Assembly: GCF_902141845.1 (NCBI RefSeq) | Contig: NZ_CABFPH010000057.1 | Span: forward strand, 1-35,195 | Reading direction: 5' to 3' | Source: Methylobacterium symbioticum | GTDB taxonomy: Bacteria > Pseudomonadota > Alphaproteobacteria > Rhizobiales > Beijerinckiaceae | DNA: 35,195 nucleotides | The notes under the pieces: generated by a model | Told to the model about the DNA's origin: nothing | Seen by the model: only the letters and a program-made list of their open reading frames with translations | Databases searched by the model: none | Shown: positions 16,817 through 24,515 of the stretch, in pieces | Numbering within the stretch: position 1 is the stretch's first letter | Layout: each line of letters starts with the position of its first letter | Program-made: the position numbers and the translations under genes

Positions 16817-17692
16817 GTGTCCTCCCTCACAACCCGCGCGCCCGCGAAGATCAACCTGACCCTGCATGTCCTCGGCCGCCGGCCCGAGGACGGCTATCAC
16901 GTGCTGGAGAGCCTCGTCGCCTTCGCGGGCGCCTCCGACGTGCTGGCTTTGGCGCCCGGCGCCGATCTCGCCCTCGCGGTGACCGGACCGACCGCGGGGC
17001 CGGCCGGGCCGACCGAGGACAATCTCGTGCTGCGTGCCGCGCGCCATCTGGCCGCCCGGCTGCCGGGCCTGCGCCACGGCGCCTTCCGCCTGCACAAGCG
17101 ATTGCCCGTCGCCGCGGGGATCGGCGGCGGCTCCTCGGATGCCGCGGGGGCGCTGCGCCTGCTCGCGCGCCTGAACGGCCTGCCCGTCGATGACCCGGCC
17201 GTGATCGACGCCGCGCGCGCGACAGGGGCCGACGTGCCGGTCTGTCTGGAGCCGCGGGCTCGGATGATGCGCGGCGCCGGCGAGGAGGTCGGCGGCCCGC
17301 TCGGGCTCGCGAGCCTGCCCGCAGTGCTGATCAATCCCGGCGTGCCGGTGCCGACCGCACCGGTGTTCAAGGCGCTCGGCCTCAAGGTCGGCGACCGGCT
17401 CGACGGCGCCGATCACCCCGCCGTCGCGGGCGGCCTCGATGCGGGCGCGCTGCTCGATCTCATCGCCCCGGCGCGCAACGACCTTGAGGCCCCTGCCCTC
17501 ACCGTCGCCCCAGTGATCGGCGACGCGCTGGCGGCGCTCCGCGCGCAGGGCGGTTGCCGGCTTGCGCGGATGTCGGGCTCGGGCGCCACGGTCTTCGCCC
17601 TGTTCGCCGACCGGCACGCCGCCGTGCGCGCGGCCCGGACGCTGCGGGCGGCCAATCCGGGCTGGTGGGTCGCCGCCACGCTGCTGCGGTAG
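16817..17692 (+). CDS. ispE: 4-diphosphocytidyl-2-C-methyl-D-erythritol kinase
   Basis: ATP-dependent kinase of the non-mevalonate (MEP) isoprenoid pathway; phosphorylates CDP-methylerythritol. About 291 residues from GTG 16817, the usual length. I chose this start over an ATG at 16775 because GGAG lies 5 bases upstream and the family's N-terminal motif (TRAPAKINLTLHVLGRRPEDGYH) then begins at the expected place. The GHMP-kinase ATP loop is PVAAGIGGGSSDAAGALRLL, and the C-terminal motif is RMSGSGATVFALF. It follows the TPR gene by about 140 bases. A polyprenyl diphosphate synthase, a user of the pathway's product, lies 1.4 kb away on the opposite strand. Confidence 0.95.
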   Translation: MSSLTTRAPAKINLTLHVLGRRPEDGYHVLESLVAFAGASDVLALAPGADLALAVTGPTAGPAGPTEDNLVLRAARHLAARLPGLRHGAFRLHKRLPVAAGIGGGSSDAAGALRLLARLNGLPVDDPAVIDAARATGADVPVCLEPRARMMRGAGEEVGGPLGLASLPAVLINPGVPVPTAPVFKALGLKVGDRLDGADHPAVAGGLDAGALLDLIAPARNDLEAPALTVAPVIGDALAALRAQGGCRLARMSGSGATVFALFADRHAAVRAARTLRAANPGWWVAATLLR

Positions 17693-17711
17693 TGTCGGGT
17701 TTCGAAAGGCG

Positions 17712-18866
17712 TCACCCCTTTGGCGGGTCCAGGGCAGCGCCCGGGTAGGTCCCGCCGAAGGTCTCCGCTCCGGAAGCCGCGATCGCGGCGTTCCGTCCGC
17801 GCACCGCATCCCGGATCCGGTCCACGCTCGGGTCGACGAGCGCCTGAAGCAGGCAGGAGACGGCGACGCTGAGGGCGATTCCGATCACGAAGGCCCAGTA
17901 GGAATAGCCCGGCACCAGGGCGAGGATGAACACCTCGACCACCGGGTGGAACACGTAGAGCGGGTAGGTGATCCGCCCGAGCGCCTCGTCCATGGAGCGG
18001 AGACGACTGAGCCGGCTCTCGGCGAGCCAGATGATCGTTCCGACCAGTCCGACGAGGAGCGCGAATTCCGCCCAGGCACCGCTCTCGGTGCCGGGTGCCC
18101 GACCATGGACCGAGTAGATCACGAACTGTGCCGTGCATCCCGCGAAGGCGAGGAAGGCCATCAGGATGCTCTCGCGGCTGCGCGAGCGCAGGAGGAAGTA
18201 CAGCGCCGAGCCGAAGATGAAGTAGGGCGCGAGCGAGATCATCGCAGGCAGCCGCCCGGCCATGGACAGGAACCAGAGCGGGCTCACGACCAGCACGATG
18301 GCGCAGAGGATGCCGGTGAGCAGGCGCCGGTCGAACAGGCGGCCCGCGAGACGCTCCAGCCAGAGAGCGGCCGCGAAGAAGAGATAGAACATCATCTCCA
18401 CCCGGATCGCCCAGGCGATGCCGATGAAGTCGAAATCCATCATCTGGTTCGACAGCGGCACGAAGCCGAACAGGTTCGCCAGCAGGTTCTTGGCGGCGAA
18501 GGCCTCGTACGCGGGAAGCGTCTCCGTGCGCGACACCCGCAGCGTCCCGGCATCGGAGACGGCGAGGCACAGCACGATCATCGCCGCGAACGCCAGGAAA
18601 TAGTGCGGCACGATGCGCAGCAGGCGGTTCTCGATGAAGCCGACCGGCCGGCGGCGATAGAAATGGTAGACGGCCTCGGTGATGACGAAGCCTGACAGCA
18701 TGAAGAAGGCCAGCACCGCGACGTAGCCGAAGGCGTAGGGGCGCGTGGCCTCGGCCAGCCAGTCCGGCGCCACGTCGGCGCTGAAATGCTTCACCAGCAC
18801 CAGGACAGCGAGCAGGAAGCGGAAGCCGCCGAAGGGCCGGTAGGCCAGGGAACCGGGCATTCTCAT
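17712..18866 (-). CDS. Acyltransferase 3 family membrane protein
   Basis: 384-residue polytopic membrane protein of the acyltransferase-3 (OafA/NodX-like) family. The N-terminal motif FGGFRFLLAVLVLVKHF supplies the family's conserved His, followed by VLAFFMLSGFVITEAVYHFY and FIENRLLRIVPHYFLAF, the family's FF-SGF and R-R-P elements. About ten hydrophobic segments are visible. Members O-acylate surface polysaccharides, lipids or peptidoglycan from the cytoplasmic membrane; no substrate can be read from this sequence. It lacks the C-terminal SGNH domain of some relatives. Start ATG 18866; an alternative ATG lies two codons in. It sits opposite to and between ispE and the polyprenyl synthase, neither of which it is functionally tied to, so it may be a later insertion. 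Confidence 0.9.
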   Translation of the reverse strand: MRMPGSLAYRPFGGFRFLLAVLVLVKHFSADVAPDWLAEATRPYAFGYVAVLAFFMLSGFVITEAVYHFYRRRPVGFIENRLLRIVPHYFLAFAAMIVLCLAVSDAGTLRVSRTETLPAYEAFAAKNLLANLFGFVPLSNQMMDFDFIGIAWAIRVEMMFYLFFAAALWLERLAGRLFDRRLLTGILCAIVLVVSPLWFLSMAGRLPAMISLAPYFIFGSALYFLLRSRSRESILMAFLAFAGCTAQFVIYSVHGRAPGTESGAWAEFALLVGLVGTIIWLAESRLSRLRSMDEALGRITYPLYVFHPVVEVFILALVPGYSYWAFVIGIALSVAVSCLLQALVDPSVDRIRDAVRGRNAAIAASGAETFGGTYPGAALDPPKG

Positions 18867-19069
18867 ACCCCGTGCATGGCTGAAGGCTGGTCCCCGACGA
18901 TCTCAGATGGCCAGGGGATCATATGGCTCAGCTAGGGTGCGGGGCTTGGCCTGGTATGGCGGAGAACTACCGTGTGCCGTTTCGGGACGGTCCGTCTCTC
19001 GGACCCGGATCCGGCCGCGCGGGGACCATCACCCGGCGCGGCCGTAGCCGTCTGCCGCGACCGGCGGCG

Positions 19070-20074
19070 TCAATGCGCCCGGGCGATGCAGAAATCGATG
19101 GCCTGGAGCAGTGCCGCCTTGGTCGGGCTCTGCGGGAACAGGGCCAGCGCGTCGCGGGCCATGGCGCCGTAATGGCGGGCGCGCTCCACCGTGTCCTCCA
19201 GGGCGCGGTGGCGGCGCAGGATGGTGCGTGCGGTCTCGAGGTCGCCGTCCTCGATCGCGCCCTCCTGCAGGGTCCGCCGCCAGAAGGCACGCTCGTCCTC
19301 GCTGCCCCGGCGGAAGGCCAGCACGATCGGCAGGGTGATCTTGCCCTCGCGGAAATCGTCGCCGACATTCTTGCCGAGCTCGGCGCTGGAACCGCCGTAA
19401 TCGAGCGCGTCGTCGATCAGCTGGAAGGCGATGCCGAGATTCATCCCGTAGGAGCGGCAGGCCGCCTGCTCGGGCCGCGGGCGCTCGGCGAGCACGGGCC
19501 CGACCTCGCAGGCCGCGGCGAACAGCTCCGCGGTCTTGGCGCGGATGACGGCGAGATACTCGTCCTCGGTGGTCTCGGTGTTCTTGGCGGCGGTGAGCTG
19601 CATCACCTCGCCTTCGGCGATCACGGTCGCGGCGGCCGAGAGGATGTCGAGGGCGCGCAGGGAGCCCACCTCCACCATCATGCGGAAGGCCTGTCCGAGC
19701 AGGAAGTCGCCGGCGAGCACGCTCGCCTCGTTCCCCCACTTGATGCGTGCGGCCACCTGGCCGCGGCGCATGTCGCTCTCGTCGACCACGTCGTCGTGCA
19801 GAAGCGTCGCGGTGTGCATGAACTCGACGCTCGCCGCGAGCTTCACCGCGCCCTCGCCGCCCTGGTAGCCGCACAGATCGGCGCAGGCGAGGGTGAGGAT
19901 CGGGCGCAGGCGCTTGCCGCCCGAGGCGATGAGATGGCTCGCGACCTCCGGGATCATCGTCACCTCCGATCCCGTCCGTGACAGGATCGTCGTGTTGACG
20001 CGCGCCATCCCGTCGGCGACGAGCGCCACGAGATCGTTCAGATCGGCCTCCGCTTGCGGGCGACCTTTCTCCAT
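19070..20074 (-). CDS. Long-chain polyprenyl diphosphate synthase (octaprenyl/decaprenyl type)
   Basis: Trans-prenyltransferase that extends farnesyl diphosphate with isopentenyl diphosphate to make the ubiquinone side chain. 334 residues from ATG 20074; upstream in-frame GTG and TTG codons exist, but the preceding reading frame is low-complexity and not family-like. Both Asp-rich motifs are intact: LLHDDVVDESDMRRG (DDxxD at about 94-98) and AFQLIDDALDYGG (about 221-225). The substrate-binding GGKRLRP (about 52-58) and DDFREGKITLPI are also typical. The chain length made (octa- or decaprenyl) cannot be read reliably. Divergent from a methyltransferase gene. Confidence 0.93.
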   Translation of the reverse strand: MEKGRPQAEADLNDLVALVADGMARVNTTILSRTGSEVTMIPEVASHLIASGGKRLRPILTLACADLCGYQGGEGAVKLAASVEFMHTATLLHDDVVDESDMRRGQVAARIKWGNEASVLAGDFLLGQAFRMMVEVGSLRALDILSAAATVIAEGEVMQLTAAKNTETTEDEYLAVIRAKTAELFAAACEVGPVLAERPRPEQAACRSYGMNLGIAFQLIDDALDYGGSSAELGKNVGDDFREGKITLPIVLAFRRGSEDERAFWRRTLQEGAIEDGDLETARTILRRHRALEDTVERARHYGAMARDALALFPQSPTKAALLQAIDFCIARAH

Positions 20075-20262
20075 GGGAACCACGACACCCAAGGTCCGAT
20101 GCCTCCAGACCGTTCGACCGCGACAGGCGGGACCGTTCCCCTTCGCACGGGGCCCGCGGCGCCGCAACACGCGAGGCCGCGCGTGAACTGTCAGCGCATA
20201 TGGTGCGTGGCGGGGCAAGCGGCCCCGCGACCAATGCGCCGTGCCGCCTCGGGGAGGTTCCC

Positions 20263-21006
20263 GTGACGGGCGGGGACGAGCCCGACAGCCTGTTCGGCGG
20301 CCGTCTCCGCCTGTTCCAGCCGGCCCGCGGCGCGCACAGGGCCGGCACGGATGCGGTGCTGCTCGCCCATCTGTTCGACCCGCCGGCCGGCGCGGCGCTC
20401 TGCGATGTGGGCGCGGGGACCGGCGTCGTCGGTCTCGCCTATGCCCGGCGCACCGGGGCCCGCGTGACCCTGGTCGAGCGCGAGCCGGAGATGGCCGAAC
20501 TGGTCCGCCGCAACGCCGTCCTGAACGGGGTGGCGGGCGCGGCCGTGGTCGAGGCCGACGTGCTGGCACCGGCCGCGGCGCGGCTTGCGGCCGGGCTCGT
20601 GCCGGACTCGGCCGATCTGGTGGTGACGAACCCGCCCTTCCTCGGCACGGACCACCGGCCCTCCCCGAACGCGCTCCGCGCCGCCGCGCATAGCCTGCCC
20701 GAGGGCGGCCTCGCGGCCTGGATCCGCACCTGCACCTGGCTCTTGCGACCGGGCGGGCGTCTCGGGCTGATTCACCGTGCGGATGCTTTGCCCGACTGCC
20801 TCGCCGCGCTGGCCGGGCGATTCGGCGACGTGGCGATCCGGCCGGTTCATGCCCGGCCCGGGCGCCCGGCGATCCGGATCCTCGTGCAGGGCGTCAAGGG
20901 AAGCCGGGCCGGGACGAGCCTGTTGCCGCCGCTGATCCTGCAGGCCGACGATGGGGATCCGACACCTGAATCCGCAACAATCCACCGTGGGTTGAACTGG
21001 GACTGA
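20263..21006 (+). CDS. TrmN6/YfiC-like SAM-dependent N6-adenine methyltransferase
   Basis: About 247 residues from GTG 20263, chosen because GGGGAGG lies 5 bases upstream; an in-frame ATG at 20200 would add 21 residues but lacks a binding site. The class-I methyltransferase SAM motif is LCDVGAGTGVVGLAYARRTG, and the amino-methylating catalytic motif is DLVVTNPPFLG. These mark the YfiC/TrmN6 group, whose E. coli member methylates A37 of tRNA1(Val). The N-terminal FGGRLRLFQPARGAHRAGTD is also typical. The exact substrate (tRNA versus rRNA or protein) is inferred from family only. It is divergent from the polyprenyl synthase. Confidence 0.85.
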   Translation: MTGGDEPDSLFGGRLRLFQPARGAHRAGTDAVLLAHLFDPPAGAALCDVGAGTGVVGLAYARRTGARVTLVEREPEMAELVRRNAVLNGVAGAAVVEADVLAPAAARLAAGLVPDSADLVVTNPPFLGTDHRPSPNALRAAAHSLPEGGLAAWIRTCTWLLRPGGRLGLIHRADALPDCLAALAGRFGDVAIRPVHARPGRPAIRILVQGVKGSRAGTSLLPPLILQADDGDPTPESATIHRGLNWD

Positions 21007-21128
21007 GTAGCGGAGTGCATTCAAAAACAGGCGCGAAAATTGCCGTCGCGTGATGGAACTTCAAGTTTATGAAGCTCTTCCCTCTGCAGGCCGCGCGATC
21101 CATCGCCGGCATCCTGAGAACAGGGTTG

Positions 21129-21365
21129 ATGAGTCAGCGCTATTTCTTCGATACCTTCAACGGCACCATCGTCCATGACGATGTGGGCTGCGTGCTGCCC
21201 GATATCACGAGCGCCCGCCAGGAGGCGCGGCGCCTCCTGCAGGAACTGTTCGCGCGGTCGGGGCTGTCGGACCGGGAGCGTTGCGCGGTCCGGGCCGATG
21301 TGCGCGACGAGAGCGGGCAGCGGGTGTTCAGCGCGACGATGACCCTGATGTTCGAGGCCGACTAA
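21129..21365 (+). CDS. DUF6894-type small protein of unknown function
   Basis: 78 residues from ATG 21129 (MSQRYFFDTFNGTIVHDDVG..). The RYFFDxxNG..xxDDxG opening, the PDITSARQEARRLLQEL helix and a C-terminal strand pair (FSATMTLMFEAD) match small alphaproteobacterial proteins labelled DUF6894, which are common in Methylobacterium and Bradyrhizobium. An ATG at 21069 would add 20 residues outside the family pattern. No biochemical role is known to me. A 53-bp dispersed repeat begins immediately after the stop codon. Confidence 0.75.
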   Translation: MSQRYFFDTFNGTIVHDDVGCVLPDITSARQEARRLLQELFARSGLSDRERCAVRADVRDESGQRVFSATMTLMFEAD

Positions 21366-21418
21366 AGCGCTCTCTGCCGAATTGGGTTCTGGTTCGCCGC
21401 AGGAGAGCGCGTCACAAC
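21366..21418 (+). repeat. 53-bp dispersed intergenic repeat, copy A
   Basis: It begins AGCGCTCTC and ends GAGAGCGCGTCACAAC, so the ends form an 8-bp stem (GCGCTCTC/GAGAGCGC) around a CCGAA..TTCG core. Aligned by eye against the reverse complement of 24361-24413, about 44 of 53 positions agree. Resembles a widespread Rhizobiales intergenic repeat ('GAAGTGGATTCCGGTTCG' core), as I recall it. Confidence 0.75.
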
Positions 21419-21580
21419 AAAGGTTTGGTGCCATTCCCGGTTGAAACGTGAACGGGCATGGCTCTGGGGCCGCTCATCGCGCGCGTCCCGGTGTCCCGCT
21501 TCGTGCCGGCCGAGCCTTGCCATTGGCGTGGCCATGCCCACCTGCCCCCCAGTCTCTCCCGCTTCCGAACCGGCCCGACC

Positions 21581-22435
21581 ATGCCCGCGCTCCCGGCCTT
21601 CCTCCGCGATCTCCTGCCCCGCCGCTTCCGCGAGAAGCGCCCGCTCGTCGCGGTTCTGCGCCTCAACGGCGTGATCGGTGCGGTCTCGCCGATCCGGCAG
21701 GGCCTCTCCATCGCCTCGGTCGCGGGAAGCCTGGAGCGCGCCTTCGCGCTGAAGGACCTCGCGGCGGTGGCGATCGTGGTGAACTCGCCCGGCGGCTCGC
21801 CGGCTCAATCCCATCTCATCCACCGCCGCATCCGCGCGCTTGCCGAGGAGAAGTCGGTCCCGGTCCTCGCCTTCGTGGAGGATGCGGCGGCCTCCGGCGG
21901 CTACATGATCGCCTGTGCGGCGGACGAGATCGTGGCCGATCCGACCTCGGTGGTCGGCTCCATCGGCGTGGTCTCGGCGGGGTTCGGCTTCGACAAGCTG
22001 ATCGCCCGGATCGGGGTCGAGCGGCGCGTGCACACGCAGGGTGAGGCGAAGGCGATGCTCGATCCGTTCCGCCCGGAGGATCCGGCCGACGTGGAGCGGC
22101 TGAAGGCGATCCAGGCCGACGTGCAGGCGCTCTTCACCGAGCTGGTGACGCGGCGCCGGCCGAATCTCGCGGCGGGCGAGAACCTGTTCACCGGCGCGGT
22201 CTGGACCGGCCGGCAGGCCCTGCCGCTCGGCCTCGTGGACGCGCTGGGCGACATCCGCGCGACCCTGCGGGCGCGCTTCGGCGAGAAGGTGGAGATGCGG
22301 CTGATCGCCGATGCGCGGGGTTCGTTCCTGGCCCGGCTGCTGCGCCGGGCGGCGCCCGGCGGGGTCGGCACCCTGGCCGGCGACGGGCTCGCGGCCCTGG
22401 AGGAGCGCGCCGCCTGGGCGCGTCTCGGTCTCTGA
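21581..22435 (+). CDS. S49-family serine peptidase (SppA/SohB-like)
   Basis: Predicted signal-peptide or membrane-protein-fragment peptidase using a Ser-Lys dyad. About 284 residues from ATG 21581 (MPALPAFLRDLLPRRFREKR). An earlier in-frame ATG at 21458 adds 41 residues of unlikely composition. Visible: the LRLNGVIG strand, VVNSPGGSPAQSHLI, the catalytic serine in DAAASGGYMIACAADEIVAD (Ser at about 105), GSIGVVSAGFGFDKLI, and the dyad lysine in TQGEAKAMLDPF (Lys at about 157). A single-domain member without an obvious N-terminal membrane helix, so membrane association is uncertain. Upstream of the glyQ region, a neighbourhood I recall as common in related alphaproteobacteria. Confidence 0.9.
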   Translation: MPALPAFLRDLLPRRFREKRPLVAVLRLNGVIGAVSPIRQGLSIASVAGSLERAFALKDLAAVAIVVNSPGGSPAQSHLIHRRIRALAEEKSVPVLAFVEDAAASGGYMIACAADEIVADPTSVVGSIGVVSAGFGFDKLIARIGVERRVHTQGEAKAMLDPFRPEDPADVERLKAIQADVQALFTELVTRRRPNLAAGENLFTGAVWTGRQALPLGLVDALGDIRATLRARFGEKVEMRLIADARGSFLARLLRRAAPGGVGTLAGDGLAALEERAAWARLGL

Positions 22436-22446
22436 GCGTTCGAGAA

Positions 22447-22701
22447 CTACCGCGCCTGACAGCCGGAATTCTGCACGCCGTAGCCGCTGTAGACGACGCG
22501 GACCTTGCGGACCTGGCACGGCTCGGCCTGCGGAGCCGGCGCCGCCACGGCCGTGACCTCGACGGGGGTCACCGCGGCCGGCATCGCGATCGCGGATGTG
22601 TCCGCGGCGGTGGCGAGGGCCTTGGTGCCCGACATCACCAGCGGCGTCGCCACGAGCGAGCCGGCAATCAGGGCGGCGACGATGGTGAGATTGGTGCGCA
22701 T
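22447..22701 (-). CDS. Small secreted protein of unknown function
   Basis: 84 residues from ATG 22701. The N-terminus MRTNLTIVAALIAGSLVATP is a signal peptide or membrane anchor. An Ala/Pro/Val-rich linker follows (about 30-60), then a short C-terminal motif PCQVRKVRVVYSGYGVQNSG with cysteines at about 62 and 81 that could form one disulfide. I do not recognise a family. Ending 12 bases from the stop of the convergent S49 gene, and with its codon use like the neighbours, it looks like a real gene. A longer reading frame up to 22896 exists but would hide the signal peptide. Confidence 0.65.
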   Translation of the reverse strand: MRTNLTIVAALIAGSLVATPLVMSGTKALATAADTSAIAMPAAVTPVEVTAVAAPAPQAEPCQVRKVRVVYSGYGVQNSGCQAR

Positions 22702-22875
22702 GACTGGTCTTCCGAAAGCTTCGGCCGGCTCGCCGGCCCGCTCTTCCCTGGCTGGACAATAAACGTGGCCGTGGGCTCGGCCGTTCCCTCTTCTCGCCGC
22801 ATTTCCGCCACGCTGCGGTGTGCCGCAACACGTGGGCAATAAAGATCGGTCCGGTGTCCACGGCGGGCCGATCGC

Positions 22876-22903
22876 TTGACACCCCGCCGTCCCCATCTAA
22901 ACG
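22876..22903 (+). promoter_or_regulatory. Candidate glyQ promoter
   Basis: TTGACA at 22876-22881 is a perfect sigma-70 -35. The best -10 at suitable spacing is TAAACG (16-base spacer), a poor match. The site is about 30 bases upstream of the glyQ ATG in the 233-base gap 22702-22934, which otherwise shows no clear feature. Confidence 0.35.
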
Positions 22904-22934
22904 CTGCCGGCCCCTGCCCCCGCCGCGATGCAGC

Positions 22935-23870
22935 ATGATGTCCGACGCCGATCTTGCGCCCACCCGATCGTTCCAGGGCCTGATCCTGACGCTCCAGCGC
23001 TTCTGGGCGGCCAAGGGCTGCGTCATCCTGCAGCCCTACGACATGGAAGTCGGCGCCGGCACCTTCCATCCGGCCACCACGCTGCGGGCGCTGGGGCCGA
23101 AGCCGTGGAAGGCGGCCTATGTGCAGCCCTCGCGCCGCCCGAAGGACGGGCGCTACGGCGAGAACCCGAACCGGCTGCAGCACTATTACCAGTTCCAGGT
23201 CATCCTGAAGCCGAACCCGCCGAACCTGCAGGAGCTCTATCTCGAATCGCTCGCCGCGATCGGCGTCGACCTCAAGCTCCACGACATCCGCTTCGTCGAG
23301 GACGATTGGGAGAGCCCGACGCTCGGCGCCTGGGGCCTCGGCTGGGAATGCTGGTGCGACGGGATGGAAGTGAGCCAGTTCACCTATTTCCAGCAGGTGG
23401 CGGGCTTCGAATGCGCCCCTGTGGCGGGCGAGCTGACCTACGGCCTCGAGCGGCTGGCCATGTATGTCCAGGGGGTCGAGAACGTCTACGACCTGAACGT
23501 CAATGGCGGCGAGGGTGACGACAAGGTCACCTATGGCGACGTCTTCCTGCAGGCCGAGCAGGAATATTCGCGCCACAATTTCGAGGCCGCCGACACCGAG
23601 ATGCTGTTCCGGCACTTCGCGGATGCCGAGCGGGCCTGCCGCGCCTATCTCGAGGCCGGCGCGCCCGAGGGCGAGGGTGCCCGCCACCGCATGGCGCAGC
23701 CGGCCTACGACCAGTGCATCAAGGCGAGCCACGTCTTCAACCTGCTCGACGCCCGCGGCGTGATCTCGGTGACCGAGCGGCAGAGCTACATCCTGCGCGT
23801 GCGCGAACTCGCCAAGGCCTGCGGGGCCGCCTGGCTCAGGACGGAGGGCGGCGGGCTCGCCGCGGCCTGA
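22935..23870 (+). CDS. glyQ: Glycyl-tRNA synthetase alpha subunit
   Basis: Catalytic class-II subunit of the bacterial alpha2beta2 glycyl-tRNA synthetase, charging tRNA-Gly in the cytoplasm. About 311 residues from ATG 22935 (a second ATG follows immediately). Conserved stretches include RSFQGLILTLQRFWAAKGC, VGAGTFHPATTLRALGPKPW, YVQPSRRPKDGRYGENPNRL, EDDWESPTLGAWGLGWECWC and DGMEVSQFTYFQQVAGFEC. Length and motifs are normal. A TTGACA box lies about 54 bases upstream. The partner gene glyS is not immediately adjacent: a small secreted-protein gene and repeats separate them by about 640 bases. Confidence 0.97.
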   Translation: MMSDADLAPTRSFQGLILTLQRFWAAKGCVILQPYDMEVGAGTFHPATTLRALGPKPWKAAYVQPSRRPKDGRYGENPNRLQHYYQFQVILKPNPPNLQELYLESLAAIGVDLKLHDIRFVEDDWESPTLGAWGLGWECWCDGMEVSQFTYFQQVAGFECAPVAGELTYGLERLAMYVQGVENVYDLNVNGGEGDDKVTYGDVFLQAEQEYSRHNFEAADTEMLFRHFADAERACRAYLEAGAPEGEGARHRMAQPAYDQCIKASHVFNLLDARGVISVTERQSYILRVRELAKACGAAWLRTEGGGLAAA

Positions 23871-23874
23871 GCCC

Positions 23875-24315
23875 GTGCGCGGCCTTCTCCTCGCCCTCCT
23901 GCTCCTGCTCGGGGCGGGCCCGGCGCTCGCGCAATCGGCCAGCGACCCCGTGGGCACCGTGCGGGCCTTCTACGCGGCGCCATCGACCGACGAGCTGCGC
24001 TTCTATGCCAAGGCGCTGCGCGCTCTGTACGAGCGCGACCAGCGCGAGGCGGCCGGCGAGGTCGGCCGGATCGGGTTCGATTTTCGCGTGAACGGCCAGG
24101 ACACCGCAAAGGGCTGGGAGAAGACCCTGCGCTTGGCCACGCTCTCGGCCGGCGAGGACCGGGCCGAAGTCCAGGCGACCTTCCGCAACGGCAGGCCCCA
24201 GGACATCCGCTACGACCTCGTGCGCGAGGGCGGCCGCTGGCTGATCGCCGACGTGCGCGCGGTGACGGGCGAGCGCTGGGGGCTCGTCGCCCTCCTCTCG
24301 CAGCCGCTGAACTAG
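23875..24315 (+). CDS. Secreted DUF3828-like protein
   Basis: 146 residues from GTG 23875, four bases after the glyQ stop, suggesting translational coupling. A signal peptide is clear (MRGLLLALLLLLGAGPALA|QS). The mature part contains DPVGTVRAFYAAPSTDELRF, then a short beta-rich domain with KTLRLATLSAGEDRAEVQAT and YDLVREGGRWLIADVRAV, which fits DUF3828-type domains with an NTF2-like look (E-GGRWLI-D-R). Role unknown; a periplasmic location is likely. Its TAG stop lies inside the left arm of a 21-bp perfect hairpin. Confidence 0.7.
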   Translation: MRGLLLALLLLLGAGPALAQSASDPVGTVRAFYAAPSTDELRFYAKALRALYERDQREAAGEVGRIGFDFRVNGQDTAKGWEKTLRLATLSAGEDRAEVQATFRNGRPQDIRYDLVREGGRWLIADVRAVTGERWGLVALLSQPLN

Positions 24316-24356
24316 AGCCGTTCCCGATCGCCATGCGATCGGGAACGGCTCTAGTT
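24310..24356 (+). terminator. 21-bp perfect hairpin overlapping the DUF3828 stop codon
   Basis: The left arm 24310-24330 (AACTAGAGCCGTTCCCGATC plus G) pairs perfectly with 24336-24356 around a 5-base loop (CCATG). The TAG stop (24313-24315) is inside the left arm. No T-run follows, so it may terminate, stabilise the glyQ mRNA, or be part of the composite repeat that continues to 24413. Confidence 0.65.
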
Positions 24357-24360
24357 CTAA

Positions 24361-24413
24361 GTTTCGACGCGCTCTCGCGCGCCGAACCGGAATCCACTTC
24401 GGCGGAGAGCGCT
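24361..24413 (-). repeat. 53-bp dispersed intergenic repeat, copy B
   Basis: Reverse-complement relative of the element at 21366-21418 (about 44 of 53 positions by eye). It contains GCGCTCTC/GAGAGCGC arms and an inner GCCGAA/TTCGGC, so it can fold on its own. It sits 4 bases after the 21-bp hairpin, in the glyQ-glyS gap. Confidence 0.75.
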
Positions 24414-24515
24414 ATGCAGCGCGGCCCGCGCCTCGACACCGCCGGTCCGGGCACCTAAACGGGCCCGGCCGTTCCGACGCCCCCCTTGCGCGGCCCCCGT
24501 GGCCGGATCCGAGCC

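Noticed and set aside
18867..19069. The gap between the acyltransferase and the polyprenyl synthase as a possible small gene or RNA
   Set aside because: No frame with a start, binding site and plausible composition, and no strong hairpin or promoter was seen.
20075..20262. The divergent gap before the methyltransferase as an operator region
   Set aside because: Only short GACCGTTC-like repetitions and GC runs; nothing symmetrical or promoter-like enough to report.
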